Positions 46,204 to 54,255 of a stretch of DNA of 64,000 nt are shown here, piece after piece. The translations under genes were made by a program, and so were the position numbers. Source of the stretch: Acidobacteriaceae bacterium KBS 83. Its GTDB lineage: Bacteria; Acidobacteriota; Terriglobia; Terriglobales; Acidobacteriaceae. The stretch is taken from the NCBI GenBank assembly GCA_000381585.1, contig KB906733.1, positions 883,378-947,377 of the forward strand, written 5' to 3'. Under the pieces are notes generated by a model. That model was not told the origin of the DNA, ran no database searches, and saw only the letters and a list, made by a program, of their open reading frames with translations. How positions within the stretch are numbered: the first letter of the stretch is position 1; the number at the start of each line of letters is the position of its first letter.

Positions 46204-46303
46204 GTGTTGCGTGGTGCGCGCCTGTCTTCATGATACCAAGGCGGAGCCGACGCCTCATCGCCATTGCCTCTAGGTTCCTCGCGGGGCTTCGCCGGCAGGC
46301 ACT

Positions 46304-46330
46304 TCCGGGCCGTGCCGATCACGGCCCGGA
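46304..46330 (-). terminator. GC-rich hairpin after the 46.3-kb gene
   Basis: TCCGGGCCGTG (46304-46314), loop CCGAT, CACGGCCCGGA (46320-46330): an 11-bp perfect stem. It lies 12 bases after the stop of the minus-strand gene ending at 46343. There is no clear U-run, so it could be a Rho-assisted or pause site. Confidence 0.6.
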
Positions 46331-46342
46331 GTCACAATGGAC

Positions 46343-46876
46343 TTAGAAGCGGGTCCCCTGCGCTGTTGCGCAGCCTTTAGCGAGGAGGCTGCCATCCGGC
46401 TTGTAGAACTCGATCGATGCTGAGGTTGTCTGGAAGACATTCCGATTGTTGCCCATCTGTATGTTCTGCCGGATGATCTGTTCCTGAACAAGGATGCCAT
46501 TGGAGGTAATCAGGGCGAGGGATCGTGCCTGATAGCGGCGATCGCTGGCATCGCCGTATCCGCCGCCTTTCACGTGCGACCACACGCCGTGGCCGGGTCC
46601 ACGCTCCGCGGGATAGAACATCGGGTTGGCGGTGGTCTCGGTCATGGTGGCACCCTGGGCAAAGGTGAGCAGGGAGTAGAAGGGGATGCCCAGTGGCGCT
46701 CCAGACGAGCAGTCGCGCCGGGCGACCTGAACACTCCAGGTTCCTTCCAATCCGCGCCCGGCGGCGTGCCGGTCGTTGCCATCCTGTGTCCTAGCTGTGG
46801 CGGGCAATGGGATCACGCAGGCCGCCAGCACCGCGGCTGCTGCTGTTCTTTGGATAGCCTTCAAATTCATCTTCAT
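46343..46876 (-). CDS. Secreted protein of unknown function
   Basis: A 177-residue exported protein with a signal peptide (TAAAAVLAACVIPLPATA). Segments GLEGTWSVQVARRDC, PFYSLLTFAQGATMTET, GHGVWSHVKGGGYG and ASIEFYKPDGSLLAKGCATAQGTRF suggest a small beta-barrel. Two cysteines may pair. The start at 46876 is supported by GAGGAG eight bases upstream. It diverges from the CadC-like regulator. Confidence 0.7.
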   Translation of the reverse strand: MKMNLKAIQRTAAAAVLAACVIPLPATARTQDGNDRHAAGRGLEGTWSVQVARRDCSSGAPLGIPFYSLLTFAQGATMTETTANPMFYPAERGPGHGVWSHVKGGGYGDASDRRYQARSLALITSNGILVQEQIIRQNIQMGNNRNVFQTTSASIEFYKPDGSLLAKGCATAQGTRF

Positions 46877-47013
46877 GACTGTTTCTCCTCGCGCGTCGCG
46901 CTCGCTCCGGCTTAAGCTCCGGTTGTGCAGCCACATCCTCCATGTGGCGGCATGGCAAAGTCTTTGGCGCGGCGCTGAAGATTTCTGAATTCTTCTGAAG
47001 GGAAACGGACCGT

Positions 47014-48765
47014 ATGCACCAGGGGGGAAGCTCTATTTACGAGTTCCACGGCTTCCAACTGGACCCGGGCAAGCGTGTGCTGCTCGAAGGCGGAAAGGTG
47101 ATCCCACTGACGCCGAAGGTATTCGACACGCTGCTCTACATGCTCGAACATGCCGGGGAAACTTTCAGCAAGGAAGCGCTGATGCAGGCGGTGTGGCCGG
47201 ACATCGTCGAAGAGAACAACCTGAACCAGCACATCTCTACACTGCGCAGGTTGCTTGGTGAGAAGCGCGGGGAGAACCGCTACATCGCAACCATTCCGGG
47301 CAGGGGCTACCGGTTCACCGCGGCGGTAGTCAGCGTCGAGGGTGCGTCCGCGAAGGCGGAGTCTTCGACAAACCACGGGATGCGGTTGGCGCTTGCGGTG
47401 CTTCCGTTTGACAACATGACGGGCGATGCCGGACGCGCTTACCTGGCCGATGGACTGACGGAGGAGACGATTGCCGCGATGGGGCAGGTCGACCCGGATC
47501 ATCTCAGCGTGATTGGACGCAGGTCGGTCATGCGCTATCGAGAGACGGCGAAGTCCATCGCGGAGATCGGCAGTGAACTTGGCGTTGGGTATGTGGTGGA
47601 GAGCTCGCTGCGCGCGGAAGGGCCGCGATTGCGCATCACGTCCAAGCTGATCCAGGTGCACGATCAGTCGCAGGTGTGGTCGGGATCGTTCGACAGCGAG
47701 CCAGCCAGCATCCTCGCGTTCCAACGCGAGCTCAGTGTCACGATCGCCGAACAGGTGCGGCTGCAGCTCTCTCCTGCGAGGCTGGACGCGGTTCGTCGCC
47801 GTCAGACGAGCCATGCCGAAGCGTATGACCTTTACCTTCATGGGCGCCACTTCTGGTATCAACTCAATCCGACAGGCACGCGCTCGGCGATCGAATATTT
47901 TCAGCGCGCGACGGCACTCGATCCGGAGTACGCGCTTGCCTGGTCGGGGCTGGCGGATACTTATGCATCGAGCCCGGTAAATGGCGATGGAGACCCGCAC
48001 ATCGTTTGGCCCAAGGCACAGGATGCGGCTGGCCGCGCCGTGCGCCTGGCGCCGGATCTCGCAGAGGCGCAGACTTCGATGGCGTTTCTCAAGTTCTGGC
48101 TGGACTGGGACTGGCCGGGCGCGGAGATCGCGTATCGCCGGGCGATCCAACTGGATCCGAATTATCCGCTGGCACACCGCATGCTGGGTGTGGTGCTGGC
48201 ACACATGGGGCGGCACGCGGAGGCAGAAGGCCCGATGCGCCGGGCGCGCGAGCTGGATCCGCTGTATGCCATGCATCATGCACTCTCTGCTCAGGTAGCC
48301 TATGCCGCGCGCGATTTTGAAGGAGCCGTCCGCTGGGCAAGACAGGCGATCATCGTGGATCCGACTTTCTGGATCGGACACTGGCAGCTTGCACAGGCAT
48401 GCGTCACCCTGGGGAGGCTGGAAGAAGCTCTGGGGGCGCTGGCGGATGCCGCACGGTTCAGCCACAACAATACAAAGACCATTGCCTTGCGAGGCTACAT
48501 TTATGCACTGAGTGACCGCAGGGATGCGGCGCGGGAAATACTTCTGGTGCTGGAGGCGCTTGCCCGGGAGCGGTACGTGGCGCCCTACTGCATCGCGCTG
48601 GTGCATCTGGGACTGGGCGAGCAGCCCGCCGCACTGGACGGGCTGGAGCTTGCCTTCGCAATGCGGGACACGCATCTGATATTCCTGCCTATCGACGCCA
48701 AGTGGGACGCTCTTCGGCATCACGAGCGATTCCATGCACTGGTCCGGCGGTGCGGCTTCGCTTAA
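47014..48765 (+). CDS. Winged-helix/TPR transcriptional regulator (CadC-like)
   Basis: A 583-residue cytoplasmic regulator. The N-terminal OmpR-type winged helix (about 8-105) has EFHGFQLDPGKRVLLEGGKVIPLTPKVFDTL, VWPDIVEENNLNQHISTLRRLLGE and YIATIPGRGYRF. A TolB-like middle domain (about 125-260) follows with AVLPFDNMTGDAGRAYLADGLTEETI. The rest is TPR-like repeats (285-583). No membrane helix is seen, unlike CadC, so it likely senses a cytoplasmic partner. This architecture is very common in Acidobacteriota. Target genes unknown. Confidence 0.9.
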   Translation: MHQGGSSIYEFHGFQLDPGKRVLLEGGKVIPLTPKVFDTLLYMLEHAGETFSKEALMQAVWPDIVEENNLNQHISTLRRLLGEKRGENRYIATIPGRGYRFTAAVVSVEGASAKAESSTNHGMRLALAVLPFDNMTGDAGRAYLADGLTEETIAAMGQVDPDHLSVIGRRSVMRYRETAKSIAEIGSELGVGYVVESSLRAEGPRLRITSKLIQVHDQSQVWSGSFDSEPASILAFQRELSVTIAEQVRLQLSPARLDAVRRRQTSHAEAYDLYLHGRHFWYQLNPTGTRSAIEYFQRATALDPEYALAWSGLADTYASSPVNGDGDPHIVWPKAQDAAGRAVRLAPDLAEAQTSMAFLKFWLDWDWPGAEIAYRRAIQLDPNYPLAHRMLGVVLAHMGRHAEAEGPMRRARELDPLYAMHHALSAQVAYAARDFEGAVRWARQAIIVDPTFWIGHWQLAQACVTLGRLEEALGALADAARFSHNNTKTIALRGYIYALSDRRDAAREILLVLEALARERYVAPYCIALVHLGLGEQPAALDGLELAFAMRDTHLIFLPIDAKWDALRHHERFHALVRRCGFA

Positions 48766-48819
48766 TCTCTCAGTGCTCACGCCCAAGTGGTGTAGCGTCC
48801 TGCTCATTGAGCTCTCTGA

Positions 48820-49332
48820 TCAGGGGAATGCCGGGTTGACCGTGATGACTTTGAACGGGTACTTCGTCGTATCGGCTGGGACTGAATTGTCGGAAGGGAT
48901 GACGGCGTCGAACCAGATGACTCCGCGGCCGACCATGAAACCGCGATAATTACCCCAGACGTCATCGGCGGTCGCCTGGAGGATTGCCGCACGCACCTGC
49001 GGGTTGAAGACGCTGTCGTAGTTGGCGAGAAGCTGGCCGCGCGAGCGGACATGAATCTTTTTGTCGGGAGTCGCGAGCAGCGGATAGTTGACGAGCGATG
49101 CGACGGCTTCATGGTCGTTTCGCTTCAGGGCATCCTGAAACTTCCCGAGGAAGGCTATCGCGTCCGGGCAATCGGGTCTCGTGGATGGGTCGGGGTGGGT
49201 GCAGTTTCCCGTCGGCACAGGTTTGCCCGACTGTGCTTGGCCGAAAGCTGGAGACGAGAGCGCGAGGGCGAGCGCAAAAAGAATGTGAAGCGGCTGCAGT
49301 CGAAGAAGTTGAAGCATGCGGAGAATCAGCAT
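48820..49332 (-). CDS. Secreted protein of unknown function
   Basis: A protein of about 170 residues with a signal peptide (LHILFALALALSSPAFGQA). CPDAIAFLGKFQDALKRNDHEAVASLVNYPLLAT and DSVFNPQVRAAILQATADDVWGNYRGFMVGRGVIWFDAV resemble NTF2-like or calcium-binding SnoaL-like secreted proteins, but I do not name a family. Start could be 49332 or 49317; an earlier ATG (49362) would overlap the upstream gene. Confidence 0.62.
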   Translation of the reverse strand: MLILRMLQLLRLQPLHILFALALALSSPAFGQAQSGKPVPTGNCTHPDPSTRPDCPDAIAFLGKFQDALKRNDHEAVASLVNYPLLATPDKKIHVRSRGQLLANYDSVFNPQVRAAILQATADDVWGNYRGFMVGRGVIWFDAVIPSDNSVPADTTKYPFKVITVNPAFP

Positions 49333-49348
49333 CGGCTCGAAGGGGACC

Positions 49349-50434
49349 CTACTCCTCCACATCGCGCTTGACGGCGTATTCGTCGAGGATGACGGCGACG
49401 AGGACGGCGGTGGGGACCGCGACCATGGCGCCCATCACGCCGTCGATGGCGGAGCCGATCAGCAAGGAAACGATGATGGCGAGACCGGGGAGATCGACTG
49501 AGCTCTGCATGATCTTGGGCGTGAGGTAGGAGTTCTCGACCTGCGCGTAGATGCCGTAGGCGATGAGGACATAGAGGACGCGCATCCAGGAGTCCATCGC
49601 AGCGGCGATGATGACCAGCGCAAGGGAGACCATGGCGCCGATGACGGGGATGATGTTGGTGACGCCCATGACGACGCCAAGCGCATAGGAGTAGCGCACG
49701 TGCAGCAGCGTAAAGACGACCGTGGAGTAGACGCCGAGGATGAGCATCAGCGTGGCCTGGCCGAGCAGCCAGCGGCCCATACGGACGTCGGCCTTGAGCA
49801 GGGTCTGGTTCAAACGGTCGCGGCCGGGCTGCGCGAAGAAAGAGAGTATCCAGTGGTAGGCCTTCTCACCTTCCAGCATGAAGTAGATGGTGAGAATGAT
49901 GCCGGCGGCGATCTTGAAGATACCGCTTGCCCAGGTGCTGACCGAGGTGAAGAGATACGTAACAAAGTTGGAAGCGTAATCCTGCAGCCTGGCGTTGAGA
50001 GCGGCGACATCGAGTCGCGAGGCGAAGGGCAGATGCTTGAGACGGCTGAGCATCTCCGGGCCGCGCTCGGGGAGTTCCTTCACGAACTCACGAGCGTCGC
50101 GGGCGACCGGCGGGAGCGCGAAGAGGACGAAGAGTGTAATGGAGCCACCCACGACGAGCAGGATGATGGTGATGGCCGAGCCGCGCCCAGGACTCCATTT
50201 GCCGATCTTGATCTTCTGGACGCCGCGGAGAACGGGCATAAGCACAACGGCAAAGAGCGCGCTGATGTAGAGCAGGGCAATCTCGTGCCGGAGCTGCCAG
50301 GCGACGGTGAGCCCGATGCCGAGCGCGAAGGTGAAGACGATGTCGCTGCGCAGCGTGCGAGTGCGCGGCTTGCGCATCTCCGCATGCTCGAGATTCGTGG
50401 TCTGCAGGTCGTAGCGGCTGATCTTGTCGGGCAT
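49349..50434 (-). CDS. AI-2E family transporter (PerM-like)
   Basis: A 361-residue inner-membrane protein with about eight helices: FTFALGIGLTVAWQL, IALLYISALFAVVLMPVL, AITIILLVVGGSITLFVLFA, a soluble loop, then GIFKIAAGIILTIYFMLEGEKAY, LGQATLMLILGVYSTVVFTLLHV, YALGVVMGVTNIIPVIGAMVSLALVI and the family-specific NSYLTPKIMQSSVDLPGLAIIVSLLIG. Members export diverse compounds or ions; an AI-2 role is not implied. Confidence 0.9.
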   Translation of the reverse strand: MPDKISRYDLQTTNLEHAEMRKPRTRTLRSDIVFTFALGIGLTVAWQLRHEIALLYISALFAVVLMPVLRGVQKIKIGKWSPGRGSAITIILLVVGGSITLFVLFALPPVARDAREFVKELPERGPEMLSRLKHLPFASRLDVAALNARLQDYASNFVTYLFTSVSTWASGIFKIAAGIILTIYFMLEGEKAYHWILSFFAQPGRDRLNQTLLKADVRMGRWLLGQATLMLILGVYSTVVFTLLHVRYSYALGVVMGVTNIIPVIGAMVSLALVIIAAAMDSWMRVLYVLIAYGIYAQVENSYLTPKIMQSSVDLPGLAIIVSLLIGSAIDGVMGAMVAVPTAVLVAVILDEYAVKRDVEE

Positions 50435-50506
50435 GCGGTCGCTCCAAGCTGTGATGCTTAGGTGCGGCTCCTATTAGAGCGGATTTCTCGTGCGGTGCGG
50501 TATTGA

Positions 50507-51190
50507 CTAAAGAGCCGCGGGCTGGCGAGAGTGCCCCGCATCCGATTCTGTCCCTGACAACCAATCCATGATGCGGCCGACAACCTCTGCAGGCGGGACG
50601 CCGGATGTATCGACGGTGAGATGCGCGCGCCGGTAGTGGGGCAGGCGGCGGGCAAGTCGATCTTCCGGGGGCTCGGGTGCGGTGAGCAGTGGACGCACGG
50701 CGGTCTCCTCATCGGCTTCGTCGCAGGTGGTCTGAGTCGTCTGGGGAGCGGCGTTACAGCGGGCAAGAAGCTCGGGGAGCGGGGCGGTGAGAAAGATGGT
50801 CACAGTGCCGGGTGCAGAGGTGGCTTCGCCGAAGAGCAGGTCGCGGACGTCTTCTGTTTCAATGGCGCCGCCGCCGAGCGCAACGATGGCGTGGTTGTGC
50901 TCATAGGCCGGGTCCTGATGCATGGGATCGAGAACGCGTGCGACGGTTTCGGCTTCAAGGCGGCGGAAGTGCTCCTCGCCGTGATGAGCGAAGATGCGAG
51001 CGACCGAGAGGCCGTGCTCCGCGGTGATAAGGGAGTCGATGTCGAGAAGGGGCCAGCGCAGGCGCTCCGCAAGCAGGCGGCCAACTGTCGACTTGCCTGC
51101 ACCCATGAAGCCGGTGAGGACGACGCGTCTGGGCAAGGACTCAGGAGGCGGCATTGGCGAGGATGCAGGCCCGGCGGGGCCTGCGCTCAT
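50507..51190 (-). CDS. aroK: Shikimate kinase
   Basis: A 227-residue kinase of aromatic amino-acid synthesis. Walker A TGFMGAGKST (about 26-35), DIDSLI (Asp52), GEEHFRRLE (Arg77) and GGGA (106-109) are all present. The LID region carries a long extra segment (NAAPQTTQTTCDEADEETAV) and the C-terminus is extended, so it is longer than the usual 170-175 residues. The start overlaps the anti-sigma stop as ATGA, an unusual coupling of a metabolic gene to a sigma-factor operon. Confidence 0.88.
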   Translation of the reverse strand: MSAGPAGPASSPMPPPESLPRRVVLTGFMGAGKSTVGRLLAERLRWPLLDIDSLITAEHGLSVARIFAHHGEEHFRRLEAETVARVLDPMHQDPAYEHNHAIVALGGGAIETEDVRDLLFGEATSAPGTVTIFLTAPLPELLARCNAAPQTTQTTCDEADEETAVRPLLTAPEPPEDRLARRLPHYRRAHLTVDTSGVPPAEVVGRIMDWLSGTESDAGHSRQPAAL

Positions 51191-51480
51191 TTCACTGGTC
51201 TCGAGCCGGAGTTCTGCTTGTCCGAGGAGAGCGAGGTCTGGATGTTCTCCCACACGGCCGGGCTGGGGTCGTGAATGGGGAGCAACAGTTTGGCCTGCTG
51301 CGCAATGTATTCCAGATCGCTGACCAGGGCAGAACATTGCTCGCAAGTTTTCAAGTGTTCCTGCTCTTTCAGGTCGGCTCCGGATTCGAAGAGCTCCGGC
51401 AGCTGGTCCTGAAAATCGGCGCAGGTTGTGGACGGACCCGTTGTTTTCATGAATTCGTTGTTTTTGCCGCCTGCGTTCAT
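51187..51480 (-). CDS. Zinc-finger anti-sigma factor
   Basis: A 97-residue protein with Cys20, His42, Cys46 and Cys49 ([12 protein letters not shown]3CX2C) as in zinc-bound anti-sigma factors of the ZAS type. It should bind and hold the ECF sigma factor encoded just upstream (overlap ATGA). No transmembrane helix is present, so it is a soluble, possibly redox-sensing, regulator. The C-terminal half is poorly conserved. Confidence 0.82.
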   Translation of the reverse strand: MNAGGKNNEFMKTTGPSTTCADFQDQLPELFESGADLKEQEHLKTCEQCSALVSDLEYIAQQAKLLLPIHDPSPAVWENIQTSLSSDKQNSGSRPVK

Positions 51481-52199
51481 AGCAAGGCCTCACGCCGGGC
51501 GGTCGTCTGTCCGGTGCGCAGCAGGTCGCGCAGCTTCATGCGCGCCTTGTGCAGTTGCGACTTGCTGTTGCCAATGGAGCACTCCAGCATGTCGGCGATC
51601 TCGTTGTGCTCGTAGCCTTCGACATCATGCAGAACGAAGACGAGCCGGTAGCCTGGGGGGAGATCGGAGACCGCTCGTTCGAGCGTGACCCGATCGATGG
51701 ATCCGGAGAGCATGAGGTCGCGCGCGCCGATGTCCTTGCGCGGGCCATCCTCCTGCGAAGGCTCCAGTGTCTCTTCGAGGGAGACCTGGGGCAGACCCTT
51801 TTTGCGGAGATGCATGAGCACCACATTGACCGCAAGGCGATGCAGCCAGGTGGAGAAGGCTGAGTCGCCGCGGAAGGTGCCGATCTTGCGATAGAGCTGC
51901 AGGAATGCCTCCTGAGTCAAGTCTTCCGCCTCCGCCACATTGCCCAGCATGCGCAGGCACAGCGAGTAGACCCGGCGCTTGTGCAGACTATACAGGCGCT
52001 CGAAAGCGACCGCGTCCCCGGCCTGGGCCGCGGCAATTGCCTCTGCCTCGCCCGCGATCGGCGGATTGCGGCGCAGATGCTGGTTGGACTTCAGACGCTC
52101 GGGAGCCGCCGCCGCGGTGCCCTTGGCAGGTGGGGAAAAGACGCCGTTGGTTACGGATTTTGTCATTTTTATACGGTTGCCCGCCTGTCCGGTCATCAT
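51477..52199 (-). CDS. ECF-type RNA polymerase sigma factor
   Basis: A 240-residue RpoE-like sigma factor. Region 2 (about 50-115) has [51 protein letters not shown], and region 4 (about 160-225) has [45 protein letters not shown]. The first 45 residues are an extra low-complexity stretch. Start at 52199 is chosen for AGGAG ten bases upstream; 52166 is an alternative. Its stop overlaps the anti-sigma start, so the two are coupled. Confidence 0.9.
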   Translation of the reverse strand: MMTGQAGNRIKMTKSVTNGVFSPPAKGTAAAAPERLKSNQHLRRNPPIAGEAEAIAAAQAGDAVAFERLYSLHKRRVYSLCLRMLGNVAEAEDLTQEAFLQLYRKIGTFRGDSAFSTWLHRLAVNVVLMHLRKKGLPQVSLEETLEPSQEDGPRKDIGARDLMLSGSIDRVTLERAVSDLPPGYRLVFVLHDVEGYEHNEIADMLECSIGNSKSQLHKARMKLRDLLRTGQTTARREALL

Positions 52200-52342
52200 G
52201 GATATCGTGCTCCTGATCACCCGGAACCTAGTTTGGGAGGCGATGCCTGTCGGACGCCACGGATGGCGTTGGGGTTGCCTTGAGAGAGGCCCGTGGGCTC
52301 GCGCGTAGCCATTGACGCATGCGATGGGGCGTTTCCACGAGC

Positions 52343-52573
52343 TTATGGTCTGACGGCGAGAGGGAAGTCTCCCTTTGCGCCACGATGGAGTTCCACGCGA
52401 ACCGTTGCGCCCGGGAGAAGCTCCCATATTTCGTCGCGAGAGTGGTAGTCCGGCGAGGCGACGAGCTTGAATAGCCCTCCGCCGAGCTTGAGCGCGCGTG
52501 TGGGCCGGAATACTTCAGGGCCGTTGCTCAGAAGGCGCACGTGAAGCTCGATAAAGGATCGCGAGAAGGTCAT
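52343..52573 (-). CDS. Small protein of unknown function
   Basis: A 76-residue protein ([56 protein letters not shown]). It resembles short acidobacterial hypothetical proteins with a small beta-rich domain. Its start lies inside the end of the upstream gene (58-base overlap) with AGAAGAT just before the ATG. Moderate support. Confidence 0.55.
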   Translation of the reverse strand: MTFSRSFIELHVRLLSNGPEVFRPTRALKLGGGLFKLVASPDYHSRDEIWELLPGATVRVELHRGAKGDFPLAVRP

Positions 52574-53030
52574 ATCTTCTAGTTTCCCACGAAACGGGCG
52601 TAGAGGTGCCGAGCAGGTCGGAATAGGCGGTCAGCCATTCAGCACCCTTTGCGGCGAAGTCCGTGACGCGGTCCTTCTCGAGAACGACCATCCAGTTGGT
52701 ATCTCTCAGGAACATCACAGGTTTCCCCCGCCAGCTCGAATTTTCGTAGCAATAACGCATATACGGGCTGGCTTGGTCGAGCGAACGTAGATAGCCGAAC
52801 TTCGCCCTAAGATCTCCCGGAGACTTGCCAAGAAGCAAAGGGTAGGCATCGTCATGCGCCATGACGCTTAGGGCACGGTCAGGATCGATCGAAACGATAC
52901 CCCACTTCCACAATACATAGTGGATGTTATGGATGTCGTACTCGTCGGGAAATGCGGCGACCCAGCCTCCAACAAGAAAACACGGGATGAGCACTATACA
53001 TACAAGCGAGATGCGGATCGGTCTCTTCAC
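52515..53030 (-). CDS. Membrane-anchored protein of unknown function
   Basis: A 171-residue protein with one N-terminal hydrophobic segment (ISLVCIVLIPCFLVGGWVAAF). The rest (YDIHNIHYVLWKWGIVSIDPDRALSVMAHDDAYPLLLGKSPGDLR, GKPVMFLRDTNWMVVLEKDRV) is soluble and outside. Not recognised. GTG start with GAGG four bases upstream. Overlaps the next small gene by 58 bases. Confidence 0.6.
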   Translation of the reverse strand: MKRPIRISLVCIVLIPCFLVGGWVAAFPDEYDIHNIHYVLWKWGIVSIDPDRALSVMAHDDAYPLLLGKSPGDLRAKFGYLRSLDQASPYMRYCYENSSWRGKPVMFLRDTNWMVVLEKDRVTDFAAKGAEWLTAYSDLLGTSTPVSWETRRYDLLAILYRASRAPSEQRP

Positions 53031-53044
53031 AGGTCCTCAGCGCG

Positions 53045-54109
53045 CTAGCTTCCCACGAATCGAGCGTAAAGAGTCCGGGCCAAGGCGATGTCTGTCGTGC
53101 CCTGGATGAGGGCTCGGCCATCGGCGAAGAGGGTGAGGGTGTGGGGGCCGCGGCGGAACTGGAGCAGTAGTCCATTCTGGCGGACGTCGCCGTGGGGGCG
53201 GAGGCGTTCGGCGGCGGCGCCGAGGTCGACGGGGCGGTCGTGCTCGTGAATCTGAACGGAGTTGCGACCGCAGAGGGTGATGTGCGGGCGGCCTTCGCCA
53301 CGAAGATGCGCGAAGTCACGCTGGCCGCAGACCTCGCAATCCTGGCGCGGCTGGGCGGCAGAGATCTCGGAGCGGTCGTTCTGCCAAAGGTCCCAGGCGA
53401 GAAGCGAGCGGCGCATCGCCTCGCGCGCGCCGGTCAGGTACTTGAGAGCTTCCGTGACCTGGATGGAGGCAGCAAGGTTCACGGCAGTGTTGAGGATGCC
53501 GGCGGTGTCGCAGGTTTCTACCGGGCCGGTGGGCGGCTTGGGGAAGAGGCAGGCGAGGCAGGCAGTCTCGCCGGGCAGGATGTTCATCGTGGCGGCGTAG
53601 GCGCCGACGGCGGCAGCGTAGATCCAGGCGACCAAATGCTCACCCTGCCCAGGTCTGCTCTGCTCTACCGCGTAGTCGTTGATAAGGTAGCGGGTTTCGA
53701 AGTTGTCAGTGGCGTCGAGGATGAGTTGCGCGCCGGCGAGCAGGGTATGGATGTTGCCCGGAACGAGATCGGCAACATGCGCGCGGACTTTTGTGTCGGA
53801 ATTGAAGCGGGCGATCTGCCGGCGGGCGGCCTCGGCCTTCGGAGTCGCGGCGTCGGCGTCGGCCTCGTCGAAGAGCACCTGGCGTTGCAGGTTACTCTCC
53901 TCGACAAAATCTCGATCGATGAGGATGAGGGTACCGACTCCGGCGCGGGCAAGCAGGGCAGCCGAGGCGGCGCCCGTGGCTCCGCAGCCGACGATGGCAA
54001 TGGTGGAAGCGGCGAGGCGCTGCTGTCCGGCTTCGCCGATGGGCGCGAAGAGGACCTGGCGAGAGTAACGCTCGGTATCCGGAGCGGCAACGGTGATGAC
54101 GCTTTCCAT
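53045..54109 (-). CDS. ThiF/MoeB-type adenylyltransferase
   Basis: A 354-residue E1-like enzyme that adenylates the C-terminus of a ubiquitin-like sulfur carrier. The Rossmann fold begins with STIAIVGCGATGAASAALLARAG; RDFVEESNLQRQVLF (Arg of the nucleotide pocket), LILDATDNFETRYLINDYA and CLACLFPKPP follow, with a CX2C pair (CEVCG) later for zinc. The remaining C-terminal part (about 280-354, HITLCGRNSVQIHEHDRPVDLGAAAERL) is not the usual rhodanese. A carrier protein is not adjacent, so thiamine or molybdopterin use is undecided. Confidence 0.87.
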   Translation of the reverse strand: MESVITVAAPDTERYSRQVLFAPIGEAGQQRLAASTIAIVGCGATGAASAALLARAGVGTLILIDRDFVEESNLQRQVLFDEADADAATPKAEAARRQIARFNSDTKVRAHVADLVPGNIHTLLAGAQLILDATDNFETRYLINDYAVEQSRPGQGEHLVAWIYAAAVGAYAATMNILPGETACLACLFPKPPTGPVETCDTAGILNTAVNLAASIQVTEALKYLTGAREAMRRSLLAWDLWQNDRSEISAAQPRQDCEVCGQRDFAHLRGEGRPHITLCGRNSVQIHEHDRPVDLGAAAERLRPHGDVRQNGLLLQFRRGPHTLTLFADGRALIQGTTDIALARTLYARFVGS

Positions 54110-54255
54110 TGTGTCTAGTATAAGAAGACGCGAGACGGGCCTGCTGGACGCTGGTTTCACCACTGCATCTCATTCAACGTGATTGTTTCAGTGTTTCACG
54201 CCGACGCCAGCTCCATTGGGGAGGATCCCCATGGCGCACTCTCCTGAGAGGCTCT

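Noticed and set aside
46912-48807. A 631-codon frame antisense to the CadC-like regulator
   Set aside because: It mirrors the coding strand of a well-supported regulator; its composition (Arg/His/Pro-rich) is typical of antisense frames in GC-rich DNA.
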